A stretch of DNA of 64,000 nt from Apostichopus japonicus. Lineage: Eukaryota > Echinodermata > Holothuroidea > Aspidochirotida > Stichopodidae. Position numbers and translations under genes: made by a program. Where the stretch lies: the NCBI RefSeq assembly GCF_037975245.1, contig NC_092567.1, forward strand, positions 24,916,876 to 24,980,875, given 5' to 3'. Below the pieces are notes generated by a model. It searched no databases. It saw only the letters and a list, made by a program, of their open reading frames with translations, and was not told where the DNA came from. This document shows, in pieces, positions 48,401-58,738 of this stretch (its first letter is position 1; each line of letters opens with the position of its first letter).

Positions 48401-51400
48401 TGGCAATAATCCATGCCTCTGGTAGACATGGCTTTGATAAATTGATATTCATTTTCACCTTGTTCAGCGGTGGGAATACACAGGAGTATACAGCAGATGA
48501 AATCTTTGTGAAAACATGCTTTTCCCAGAGGGTTGTGCATGAATTGAAAGATTTGATTGAGTCAGTTGTGCTATTTGAAACTTTCAATGGGTTTGAGAAT
48601 CCATATATATTTATTTTATGCATTGCAACAGGAATATTATTAGCATCCTGTGCTAAACTTTCCTTCATATGGTCCCAGATGATGACTGTTTATTCCTCCT
48701 GATCCTTTCTTCAACTAAGCAAACCAACCTAATACAAAATAGCTCACAAAATATTATCTCTTGAAATGTTTATCAATGTGCAATTATCTGTCCCCTCACC
48801 TTCCCCCAAGGTGAGTCCCAAGTCGGTTCTCCCGGTTTTGCGGCCTTCCAAAGGGCAAAGTCATTGGCAGATTTCTTTTCGCTAAGTTGATCCTGGGATA
48901 TACTGAGGTCTCCTTCGCCTTCTTTCAGAGCAGCCTCATCACCGAACGCTTCAGGAACAAGTTTGGCATAACTGTGCTTTTCTTCCGAGTCAAACTTTGA
49001 GGTCATGAAATAAACAGAACCATTCGCTTCATATCTGTATTTTGGAAGAAAACAGAATTCCAAATGTATATCTATTAAAAGTTAAGAAATTGTTTGACGA
49101 TTGGTAAACCAAAAACTATTGAACATCAAATACTTACGCAAAGCCATTGTCGATGATCTTCTGAATAAATTCCACAACCTCGGGAACATATTCGCTGACT
49201 CTGGTCAAAACATCTGCTGGCATTACCTGCAACAACAACAGCAAAAAAAAGGACTCAGATAACAAGCATTTTTTTTATTACTGCAGAATATGTTGCCTTG
49301 AAAGATTATTTACAATTAAGTTGATTAATTATTAGAAGGTTCATAATCATAGAAACTTACATTAAGAGAGGCCATGTCTTTGTGATATTCTTCCTCAAAA
49401 TGTTTTGTAAGAGCTGAATAAATGGCTTTATCGGTGACCTCACTTCCTCTTTTCAAGTCTAGCCAATCAGCCATTGGATCTTTGCCATCTTTGATTACGG
49501 TCTGCAAAAATAAAAAAAATCACAAAGAATATTAAGCAATTTGTGGAGAGTAGAGAAATTATGGGCAAGTTGTAAGTTCAAACCAGTGACCATAGATATA
49601 TAAGTCCTATCTGCTATGCTTTCAGTGATCCCTATATAGCCACTTCATTGGTGGAGATCTGGCCAATCAGAAGCCACCGTACCTTGCATGTACCAGGAAT
49701 CACACATCCTAGGTTCATTTGTGATATATAATCATGGTAGTATGAAAACATTGAAAAAGCAACAAAAGTATTAGTGTGGTATTATGTGAAATGAAGATGT
49801 TTGTGCACAATACTATTTCAAGGCAGACCAGGGCTGAATAAATCAAGTATTCTATTTATAATACTAATCATTTTAATTCAAACTTTCTCAAGTTTTTAGG
49901 CTTATGTATTAATTTTATGAACACAGGTTGTTAGAATATTTTTCAAAATGCTTACTGGTTGTCTCTGGAACAACAACTGGACGTCCTTTCTTTGTTTTTC
50001 AAATAGCAAAAATGGTTTTCCAGTTTGAAGAATAATGTGTAATGAAAGCTGTGGCTGAATGCACATATGACTATTCTTGGTTCTATTCGATAAAGGTCAG
50101 GAACTGTTCGGACTGTCAGTTCAAGTGCTAAAAAGCATGATAGAGAGCACAGTATAGAGTGGTATTAGCATTACGATACTGTCAAAACTAACTAGACATG
50201 CTTATAAAATGTTGCATATTCATGATATCTTCCTGCTATCATTGGCTCAGCCAGTTGGGACAATTCCCTAATGCTAATACCTCTCTAAACGTACTCCAAT
50301 ATCATGCTCTCAAAGCACTGGTATTGACGGTATAAATAGTTCCTAACCTTGATCTGATAGAAACATGATATTCATATTGCTCGTACTGACAATACGAGTG
50401 CTCTGAAGCGGGATATGACACTACAGTATAGAATAACTTGTCCAAACTGGGTGATTGGATTAGTATATGTTACCGACAGTTTAGTTTGGTTTACATATTA
50501 ATTTTATTTTTTACCATAGCAATGTGGCAATTGCTGTTGCATATTCATGATATCTGTAGTTTATTAAACCAAAACTAAACTAAACATTAAGTAAATAATC
50601 TGGTTGTCCTTTAGAGAACCTCACATTATAGCCTTGGTTGTCTGACAAAAAAATTATGAAACTTGAAAAGTGCAAAGAATTTTTTTGATAAAACAGAATT
50701 CAAGACAATGACCTAAGGGTTACAAATCCTGTGTTCCATAAACTGAGCTATCCATCCTTTAAGTGGTGGTGATTCTTTAATTGATGGTGATCATTTAATT
50801 AATGCTGATCCCTACATTGCCATTACTTTGCTGATGGCTCCAGAAATCATAATACCTTCAAAGTAATGCATTCCATACTGTGTAACCATAGTCTACTTAA
50901 TATGTATGAAAAACTGCTTGGTGTAATGTGGATTTTCTGTGTTTAAAAGTATTTCATTCTAACCTCCATTACAGCTCTGATCTTGTCTCCTCCTTTACTA
51001 TCTTTCACAGCTAGCTTCAAGTTTTCTAGACAAGCTTGAGCCTTTGACAGAAACTTCTTGTACATTTCCAACTTTTCAGGACTGGTTTCAGCTGCCATCT
51101 TTGCATCAAAGAGCTACAGTATTAGACAAAATTTAAGAAAAAGAGAACAAGGTTGGAAAACAATATAAAATTAACAATGAAAAAAGGACCATCAGTTAGT
51201 ATTTAAAAAATCTACCAGGAATTGAGACCAATATTTAAATCGAAGGTATCCTGGCTTCACTGCCAGAGTTAATTTACATTAAGTAGTGGGGAAAGTTTTA
51301 TGTACACCTTCACATTTATTTTGCACTTTTCTTGCTCTGTGCAATTCAATTTTCAAGAATCAGATTGAAGATTATTATAAAATATATATTTATATATTGA

Positions 51401-54400
51401 ATACACAATATAACACATATTATAGTATAAATATATATTATATTACTTACATATATATTACATAAGTATATATATATATAAATATATACCCCTAACCTTA
51501 ACCATTAGCATGCACACTCACACACATCAACATGACCACACAGACTCCTTTTTGCCTTCTGCCGGAAATTAGACACTGGTTTCAATGAAACATTCCAAAT
51601 TACATGAAATAAATATGAGTTGCACTTTTGTATAGGAAAAAGTAATAACAAAACTTCTTCATGAGCATATATCTCTCAAAGATCTCTTTAATACTTATCA
51701 ACAGTTAAGTATCTCCATTCAGCTGTTTGTGGTTTTATATCTTACATATATCCCAAATATACTCTCAAATATCTCTCAAATATACTCTCAAATATCTCTC
51801 AAATATACTTTCAAATATCTCTTTAATACTTATTTACAGTTAAGTCTCTACATTCAGCTGTTTTTTGGTTTTATATCTCAATAGCATCCCCTATATACAA
51901 CAGCTCAGACAGCTTTCGTACTGATTGCATCAAGAAAAAAATTTTGGCGACAATTTCTGTGAAAGCAGATTCCCAAGGGATTAGTTACGATAAGCTGTAG
52001 GAGACTAACAAGTTAACGAATCCATTATAATAACAGATGTTCCTCATGGTACACCAGAATAATAAGAAATGATTTTAAACTTATTCCCACAAATGTAAAG
52101 CTTGATTCAGCTTCAGCTTGGCCAAAAGCCTGATTAAGACGATGAAGGGATGAAGAAAAGAAGTAGAAGATGAGCAAAAGATTTGAGAGAAGATAATTGA
52201 AGAAATAGCTCCGAGATATCTGTATAAAATGATAGCTGAAAATGATTTATAACTACAAACCTTTAGGGCTTCGTTCATGCTGGATATTACTTCATTGGGA
52301 CACTTCATTTCCTGGGAATATTTCTCGAGAAGATAATTGGTTCGGGCTCGTTTGATGATTTTGTCGTCGATGTCTGTCACGTTCATGACGTACAAGACAT
52401 CGTAGTTGAAATAATGAGTAAGAACCCGCCGTAGAATGTCGAAGGAGATGTATGATCTAGTGTGGGAAGAGAAATTGTTGACTCATTAATGCTAAGGAGA
52501 AGCAAATGTGGTAAAATGTTTCTTGGGGTGATGTCAAAATCTGTCTTTAAATGGTCTTACTTAATAATTCAAAGAAGGGCTCTGTATTTGAGAGGTTAAT
52601 ATATTGCTTAGATGATTAAAAACAAAAGTTTAGTATGGTTGAGATATCATATTTCTCAACCATACTATGTTTGTATATGTATGTATTTGTTTACATGTAT
52701 GCACTAGATAATTATAAAAAGGAATTTGATACTATTTACAGTTATCAAAGCGTTAGCCATGAATCTGTTAACAAAATACTGATCTGCTGCAAAATGCCTA
52801 ATAATTTTGATCCTAATAGAATCTTCTCCAGAGACAAACTGAAAGCAAAAATGGACTAAGCTATGGCACATTTAATGACAGAGACAGTGTACAATTAGAC
52901 AAAACAAAGGGCAGTGAGATAAAAGGGCTGAGGAGATAAAAGTCTGTTCAGACTTTAAAGATTGTATCAAACAGTATCTGGGGACTGAAGTCAAGACACA
53001 TCATCACTCAAACTACTGTTTATTGTTTTAAAGCAAATTTTCTCTTCAATTGATTTTTTCTTTTAATTTTTTTTATAATTCATTTATTTTTTTATCCCTA
53101 ATTGTGTACAATGGGAAAGGAAGCCTCCTTTAAAGTCTTAAAAAGACATAACAAGGTAGGAGACTCCCTGGTAGAAAAGAAAAGAAATATGTACAAATAT
53201 ATATAATACAGTATATAGGTAAAGATTAAATATACAGTAATTATAATATCCTGATGATGCTGAGATGGATACGTGAATAGATTATATAATACTAGTATGA
53301 ATTAATGAATTGATGATATATCCTGTTAACGAAGAACAAAACATTAGTATGCTTGACTCAATACTAATCAAGCATCTACTGCCATCCTAATTTCATGTTT
53401 CCCTCCCTCCCTTGTATGTGATTTTGTTTAATTAATTAATATCTCTTCAATCTCTGTGAATAATTGGTTAGGAAAGGGAAAGATAAGTTCACAGCTTCTA
53501 TGATAGTAGTTTTAGCCAGGAGGGTTAACTGGGGGGATGACTTTTTATTCAGTAGTGTACAGAGTAAACTTAGAAGATTCTTTATCCTCCTAGTTGTTTT
53601 ATTCACCTTACAGTCTATAAAAACAACAATGAGCATGCTGCAAGATTGTAGCCTAACACACTCACACAGTGTTGACTGAACTTGTTGAAAGTATGGGGAA
53701 ATATACAGGGTGATGCTCATCTGAAACATGGTGGGTTGGTCTAAAAACACATGAGTGGGTCTAAAACTCATGAGTGGGTCTAAAAAACACATGAGTGGGT
53801 CTAAAAACACATGAGTGGGTCTAAAAACACATGAGTGGGTCTAAAACTCATTGCCAGCTTTTCTTCAGATGAGTACGATAGGTGAAACTTTTTATAAACT
53901 CGTTTTAAAAGAGAAATGTTTATTCTAATTACTTTAACTTGTTTATATTAAACTTAAAAGTCAACCGAACAGCCTAGAAGGTCAAACAAAGGTCAACAAA
54001 GCATTTTTTTTATAGCTACCCACATCTATAGCATTCCTCTAAACTAAGACATTTAATTGTCTAATTTTACACTACTCCATGTCCTGACAATAATTTGGGG
54101 TCAACCCTCCCCATCCCCCCTCACATAAAAGTACTTCTGAATGCTTAGTAATATTAGCACACTGAAATTGCAGTCAACACTGTCGACCTATCTGTACTCA
54201 ACCTGAGCAGCTTTGAATTTACACAAAAATAAGACACTTATTTCACCCTATAGCCCCTCCTAAATCAAGGACTACAGAAAAATCAGTGCCATGGCTTAGT
54301 GGATAAAGGCAGTGGAATAAGAAGTATTGAACCTAGTTTCACTGAAGTAGTAGGTTAGAGCCCAAGCCTGCATTTAGTAAGGTGGACTTTTCATAGATCT

Positions 54401-57400
54401 CTTAGTGGGTAAAGGCAGTGGCATTAGAAGCACTGAACCCAGTTTCACTGAGGTAGTAAGTTAGAGCCCAAGCCTGCAATAGTAAAGTGGGCTTTTCATC
54501 CACAGTTTTTCCTCCTGAAATATTCTTCCACAAAAAACAATCTAAAATGAGGTAATGGTGTAAATTGGATGAAATCAACGTGAAGCATGTAAGCTTGGTA
54601 GCCATTGGGCTTTTCCCACATGCACATGTTGTAAAATAACAGCATTCCAAACCAATATTACTATAGGCACATTTCTTTGATATTTCTTGATAGCTTCTCA
54701 AGCCAAGGACACACCATCATAAAGTATTGTGATTAGAAATTGATGAGTATGATATCACCCCCAAGTCTAAGGCTTAACTAATAGAAAGATTTATAAAAAG
54801 CATAAATTTTACTTTCCCTGAGGACAAACAAGGGAGAAAGATCTATAAAGAGTACAAGTGCATGAGTTTTTACTTTCTCTGAGTACAAACAATGGAGAGA
54901 TATTCTATTTAAGTACAATTACAGACTCATGTACTTCAGCTCTGACATTAAGTTCCCTACCTTGCATGGCCCATATGAGAAGAATCATACACTGTGGGAC
55001 CACAGCTATACCACTTGACTTGTTTTCCGTTTTGAGGTATGAAGACTTCTTTGCTCCTTGTCAGACTGTTGTAAAGTCTGAGCTTAGGTTCATCGCATCC
55101 ATCTGGAGCAGTCCAGGGAGGTTGACTTCTCTTTGTATCTGTTAAAATTGTGTGAAATATCGGGATAAAATTTCAATGAGAAAAATGGCAGAGGATATGA
55201 AAATGTTATGTTATATGTACCAGACATGTCACTCCAGTCATAGTGAAAAAATTATGGGTCAAATTTAAAATGTATACTTCCTATCAATGTACGTGTGATG
55301 TAGCATAATATTAAGTTATGCTGTGAACTCTCCAAGTGAAGTAAGCTGTGCAGTACTGTATACTGGTCAATGTAACTCCTGTGTGATTAAGATTTTGTGC
55401 TATTTCATAATAAGATCTGTACAGTTATTTTATTGTACTATTTGACACATTCATTTCAATACAAATATAAATGCATATTACCAAAGAGCTGAAGCCTTCC
55501 AAACATACAAATCAACATTCCATATAAAATGAATAATCCACAACAACGACAACTGAAAAAATGAGCCAATGAACACACCAAGCCACCAAGCAATTTGCAA
55601 GCCAACTTGCAGAGTAATGTCTTGTATAGATGTCTTGTATTGGACTAGAATGTTATGTTGAAACCTCAAGATTGAGACTTTCCTCTCATTTCTTCCAGTG
55701 ATTCATACAATCCTTGCTTTAAGACATTAATGTTTTGTAAAGATTGCAAAACATCTCTTTTGACAACTATCAACAAATTATAAATAGGCCTACAGACCTT
55801 GGCTAGCCCTAAACCTAGTTTAGGCCTACATACCTAGCCTAGTCTAGACCTGTTGTGTGTTCAAAACTTTAGGTATATTTGATGGTGAAAGAATGTTTGG
55901 TAAACCAAACAATATTTTAAGTCTACAGAAAATCGTTTCTTGACTGTCTCTTAGACAGTCAGTACATGACAAACTTAGAGATGGTTGTGGCTGTTTATGC
56001 TTTGGTCATTATAATGAGCACTGTGTGTTTGCTTATATTCACCTGATCACAGTCTGAGCTGAAGCTGAGAGACTCTGAATCAAGTCGTACAGTTCTAGTA
56101 TTTGTGTCTATTCATCCCATCTAACAGTCAAACCACGCTACCTGTAAGTGTTAATTTGTTATATTTTGTGTAGTGCTTTTTTTCAATGACCTCAAGAAGT
56201 TGTATATTTTGTTCTAGGCTATATACTTCTAAGCACTTGGAGGGGATATGGCCCTGAGGTCCTTGAAGACGATATGGGAACGTTTGCTCCCCTCCCTTCT
56301 CCTTTGACTCAGTACTCCAAAAAGTAAAATTTAACTTAAAGCAGGAAATATCATTAAAGCCTCTTTTCAGGTTGAAGGAAGCTACAGCCACCTATCTCAA
56401 TCTTTCCCTTGAAAGTTTGTCTATGTAATACAGGTATCCAGTCAAAACGTCCCTTTACCTAAACGTCCCGGCTTTTTTAAGACCAAAACGTCCCCGCTTT
56501 TTACCAAAACGTCCCCGCAGTCAAAACGTCCCCGTGAGTCAAAACGTCCCCGCTTTTATAATCAGTTGGAATGCAAGTGTGGATGTTTTTAGTTCAAATC
56601 AAATCAAAGAGTAAGGATAAGTATAGTTTAGGTTGAAAACACAGTTTTTAGGAGTGGGAATTGATTGTTATGAGGGCGGAAACATTTTTGAGTATCATTT
56701 TTGAGTAAAACATGTAACGTTACCACACTACAGGTAATCGAACGATATATTCTATACTTCAAAATGTCAAATATCAACAGGGGCACGAACCCGTGACAAA
56801 ATTTTACTTCGTAAAAATAAACGATAAGTGATTTCACTCAATTAAAAATATATTGAATAGTATACGCATCCAAATTCTTTTTGAATTCCTCTTGTATAAT
56901 ATTTTTTGTTTTCCTTAATTCGTTAATTCACTGAAAAACATATAGCGTATACCTTTTTCATACCAAATATAATTAAACGATATAGTCCTTCATGATTTAT
57001 TTAGCGCCTGTAATGCAACCTGCTTGCCGATAACTTAGCCAAATTATAACTTAAAATTAATAAATATTCACAACTGTGAATGAATGTGATAGACGAGGAC
57101 ATTTTGACTTACGGGGCGATTTGACCAAAACGGGTACGTTTTGGTATGGGGACGTTTTGGTAACGGGACGTTTTGACTGGTAAGCGCACCACAATACTCT
57201 TATTATTGTTTATTTCCTGCAATGTCGGAGGTATTTTGAGCTAAAATTTTCTTTGTACAGCATGACAATCCATTTAGTGTAATAATGCTCCTTTTTTGAG
57301 AAGTACCCCTTTTAAAATTCTTCCAATTTAAGCCAATTGCTACGTTAGCCTAAGTTAGGCAAAGGTGTAACGTTAGTTTACAAACATTACTACCGATGGG

Positions 57401-57496
57401 CTAGGCCTAGCCCACAGCTGTTATTTATGTTTGTGTATTGTTAGCAAAAGTATGGTCTTTATTTTACATGTGAGGTTTCTACTTACTATCACTCAT
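39419..57496 (-). CDS. CARS1: Cytosolic cysteinyl-tRNA synthetase
   Basis: Sixteen exons: 57496-57487, 55138-54961, 52456-52261, 51113-50964, 49501-49361, 49226-49138, 49034-48800, 48004-47876, 46404-46171, 45001-44901, 44402-44213, 43477-43412, 42939-42858, 42245-42097, 40882-40739, 39538-39419. Every phase agrees and the CDS is 737 codons plus stop, against ~748 in human. The enzyme charges tRNA-Cys with cysteine in the cytoplasm. Class I signatures are present: HMGH (residues 58-61, the HIGH box) and KMSKS (400-404). Likely zinc ligands lie in [16 protein letters not shown] and [20 protein letters not shown] and GEGDLSIS are family hallmarks. The C-terminal section carries a charged KR/E-rich helix ([19 protein letters not shown]) and the eukaryotic IPPSEMF and [15 protein letters not shown] motifs. 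The start ATG is set by a 10-nt first exon whose phase fits exon 2 ([12 protein letters not shown]). Introns hold several insertions. Confidence 0.96.
40488..40555 (-). repeat. tRNA-like sequence (SINE head or tRNA pseudogene)
   Basis: On the minus strand it reads GCTGTGGCCGAGTGGATATA, with an A-box-like TGGCCGAGTGG, and later the B-box GGGTTCGAAACCCGG. The spacing is shorter than in a Leu/Ser tRNA and no clean cloverleaf was drawn, so a SINE head or decayed tRNA is more likely than an active gene. It is in a CARS1 intron. Confidence 0.5.
41520..41900 (+). mobile_element. SINE-like repeat split by a nested insertion
   Basis: Starts with an AATAATAA-type run and CATATAGTGCCTAATAC, is interrupted at 41591-41711, and resumes with GCGCTTAACAAAGG. 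It then runs through GGGAGTTCATTCCAAAGGGC and GGTGCAGCAACAGAAAACC, a tail type common in animal SINEs. The join across the insertion is exact once one copy of the 12-bp duplication is removed. Confidence 0.6.
41591..41711 (+). mobile_element. 121-bp mobile element with hammerhead-like motif
   Basis: Flanked by the 12-bp direct repeat AAAAGTTTCTAA at 41579-41590 and 41712-41723, a target-site duplication. It shares ATAAACTGTTAGCAAACTGC, CTTATCCACTAGA and GAAGAAGATCCTGCTAG with the element at 62609-62886. At 41659-41689 it contains CTGAAGA, a 6-bp stem (GATCCT/AGGATC with loop GCT), then GAAACGTC. CCT and AGG flank the motif and can pair. Confidence 0.7.
42420..42812 (-). repeat. ~390-bp dispersed repeat, copy 2
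   Basis: Reverse-oriented partner of 19928-20312. It shares CATCTCAGGTCCAGCTAAAG, TGACCTAGTTTC and CACTAGTGTACAGT. It lies in the CARS1 intron just beside the exon at 42858-42939. Confidence 0.8.
43940..44200. repeat. ~17-18-bp minisatellite
   Basis: About 15 degenerate units of the GTTCACTGTGACTGAC type in a CARS1 intron, ending only about 13 bp from the exon end at 44213. Near-palindromic TCACAGTGA words recur. The unit length varies. Confidence 0.85.
45129..45518 (+). mobile_element. Complete tRNA-derived SINE
   Basis: A 390-bp element flanked by the 9-bp direct repeat TAAAGAACA (45120-45128 and 45518-45526). Its head resembles a tRNA gene, with an A-box GTGGTCAAGTGG and a B-box GGTTCGAGCCC. 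The body contains CCTTGGGCAAGGCGCTTTAT and CCCAGGTGTATAAATGGG. The 3' part reads CGCCTTGAGCACC and GTGCGCACTATAAATCTC, ending in an (ATT)n tail. It is inserted in a CARS1 intron in the antisense direction. The clear TSD and intact promoter boxes point to a fairly recent insertion. Confidence 0.9.
46500..46770. repeat. Tandem duplication in a CARS1 intron
   Basis: Two copies, about 130-150 bp apart, of a segment containing CTCCCACAAAGAAGT, ATTTCATGCTTGGGCTG, GTTGTATTTCTGCTACCAT and GATCATTGAGTATATTTGTA. Confidence 0.85.
47035..47440. repeat. ACTATA-type AT-rich satellite
   Basis: About 400 bp of ATACTATATACTATAATGAT-like units of variable length in a CARS1 intron, with a loose higher-order period of about 60 bp. 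Confidence 0.85.
47675..47810. repeat. ~27-bp minisatellite
   Basis: Four to five units of ACAGGAAATACAAGATATTA-type sequence in a CARS1 intron, about 65 bp from the exon end at 47876. Confidence 0.8.
50090..50440. repeat. Dispersed repeat with inverted arms
   Basis: GGTCAGGAACTGTTC and AGTATAGAGTGGTATTAGC on the left are matched in inverted form by GCTAATACCTC and AGTTCCTAACCTTGATC at about 50270-50350. It belongs to the family seen at 11200-11400. It lies in a long CARS1 intron. Confidence 0.6.
51690..51880. repeat. CTCTCAAATATA tandem repeats and duplication
   Basis: AATATACTCTCAAATATCTC recurs at short spacing, and the flanks (CATTCAGCTGTTT, GGTTTTATATCT) occur twice about 135 bp apart. 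It lies in a CARS1 intron. Confidence 0.75.
52634..52668. repeat. 13-bp-arm hairpin
   Basis: AGTATGGTTGAGA pairs exactly with TCTCAACCATACT across a 9-nt loop, in the CARS1 intron between the second and third coding exons. Confidence 0.75.
53730..53850. repeat. ~20-bp minisatellite
   Basis: About six units of ATGAGTGGGTCTAAAAACAC, two of them shortened, in a CARS1 intron. Confidence 0.85.
54291..54505 (+). repeat. Two tandem tRNA-like SINE heads
   Basis: Two copies ~118 bp apart of a segment with TAGTGGATAAAGGCAGTGG (A-box-like) and GTTAGAGCCCAAGCCTGC (B-box-like). The central parts are AGTTTCACTGA. They look like SINE heads in tandem rather than real tRNA genes. They lie in a CARS1 intron. 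Confidence 0.55.
56438..57180. mobile_element. 743-bp TIR element with AAAACGTCCCC subterminal repeats
   Basis: The left end CCAGTCAAAACGTCCC is exactly inverted at the right end (GGGACGTTTTGACTGG), and the match continues through TTACC with one mismatch. The left subterminal ~120 bp carries five or six ACGTCCC words. The right carries three in reverse. There is no transposase frame and no clear target-site duplication, so the exact ends are unsure. It lies in the first CARS1 intron, about 300 bp from the first exon. Confidence 0.75.
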
Positions 57497-58738
57497 GTCG
57501 CCCGTAATCGTAGACAGAGTTTCAAAAGCACACGGTGACTGGGAATGGAAACCTTGGTAAAAGGTTGACCTTCCTATTTCTTCTTAAATTAACCTACTGT
57601 ACTTCGATTTTCCGTTCCCAGGTACTAAAGAACGTAGCAAAGACTAGATACACGACACCAAATGTTATGCCGAAGCTAGCGCGCTTCTATTTCTGCAATT
57701 GGGCTTAATGGCCCATTTATTTTGATATGGACTAGTGTGTAAAAATCGTACACTGCAGAAATAATGCAGCACAGTGACAAAATGATGAACGTAGCTGATA
57801 GCTAACTTCAACGCGGGCATAAATGAGGCGATCGCACACGGTGCATTACCACAACAGAAATGACGAAATACCGGAAGCGAGTTTCACAGCAATCATGGGT
57901 GCAATAATCAGAAACGAAACCCATACTCTTCGATACTCACAGTTCACGTAACACAGGCTTTTTCGCATTGCTCATTTAATTTCCAACAAGTTTCACAATT
58001 ATTCCAAGTTTGGTAATTTATGACGTATACATTTTCTACTTTTTTCGTAAATTAAGTAAATAATCCCATTTTTTTTGTTACTGATATATTGTGTCAAGGC
58101 CTAGCTATATACAGTGGGCTATCTGTAGACTAGGCTAAGCCACGGAACTGGTTGGGGTAGGCTACGTCTAGTGTCATGAATTATTATATTAAGTTAATTT
58201 TTCCCACTTTGTCCTTTTAAGTCACCATAAAGATAACATTTGCGTTAATGGCACTGCTATTGACAGAAAAGGAAAAATTCCTGTAGAAACTGTAGAGCAA
58301 GGCTTTTCAATTTCAGTGGTCTTTGAAATTAAACCAAGAACCATTTCAGATTGTGGAAGGATCACTCACAGTTTGACAAAAACTACATGAACCTTTGTCA
58401 AGGAAAATACAACTTTCCCATTGATTTGAAAGTATCTGCTCCATGCAACATGCTGTGATGACTGTAAATTATGTATGACTACAGAACATACTATGACTAG
58501 CAGCTGCAACTACAAGAGGAAATAATTACAAACTGATTTCCAACCATTTTTAACCATGTTCCTCATTTTGTTTACGTAGATGGCACATAGGGAGAAAAGG
58601 CTAGTGACAAGAGGTCATTTTGGGTATATTGGTCCTGGCACTCTGAAATTTTGTTTTTGTCACAAAAGTTGTTAATAACTTACTTCATTTACCCTCTTTT
58701 TTTTGCACAGAAATTGTTTGATCTAAGAAACATTGTGA
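57497..58738. promoter_or_regulatory. Head-to-head interval of CARS1 and the Angel-like gene
   Basis: The 1.24 kb between two divergent start codons should contain both promoters. A strong acceptor (TTTTTTTTGCACAG ending at 58710) just before the Angel-like ATG at 58739 shows that gene has at least one upstream non-coding exon here. GC content rises locally around 57640-57860. A 65-codon open frame at about 58187-58386 was noted but lacks support. No core-promoter motif is claimed. Confidence 0.45.

Noticed and set aside
54951-55145. Plus-strand 95-codon frame over 54858-55145
   Set aside because: It is antisense to the CARS1 exon 55138-54961, which carries the HMGH motif.
58187-58386. 65-codon open frame (contains AIDRKGKIPVETVEQ) upstream of the Angel-like start
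   Set aside because: The composition is protein-like, but there is no start codon, no matching splice phase to the gene and no recognised domain; it may be a transposon fragment.
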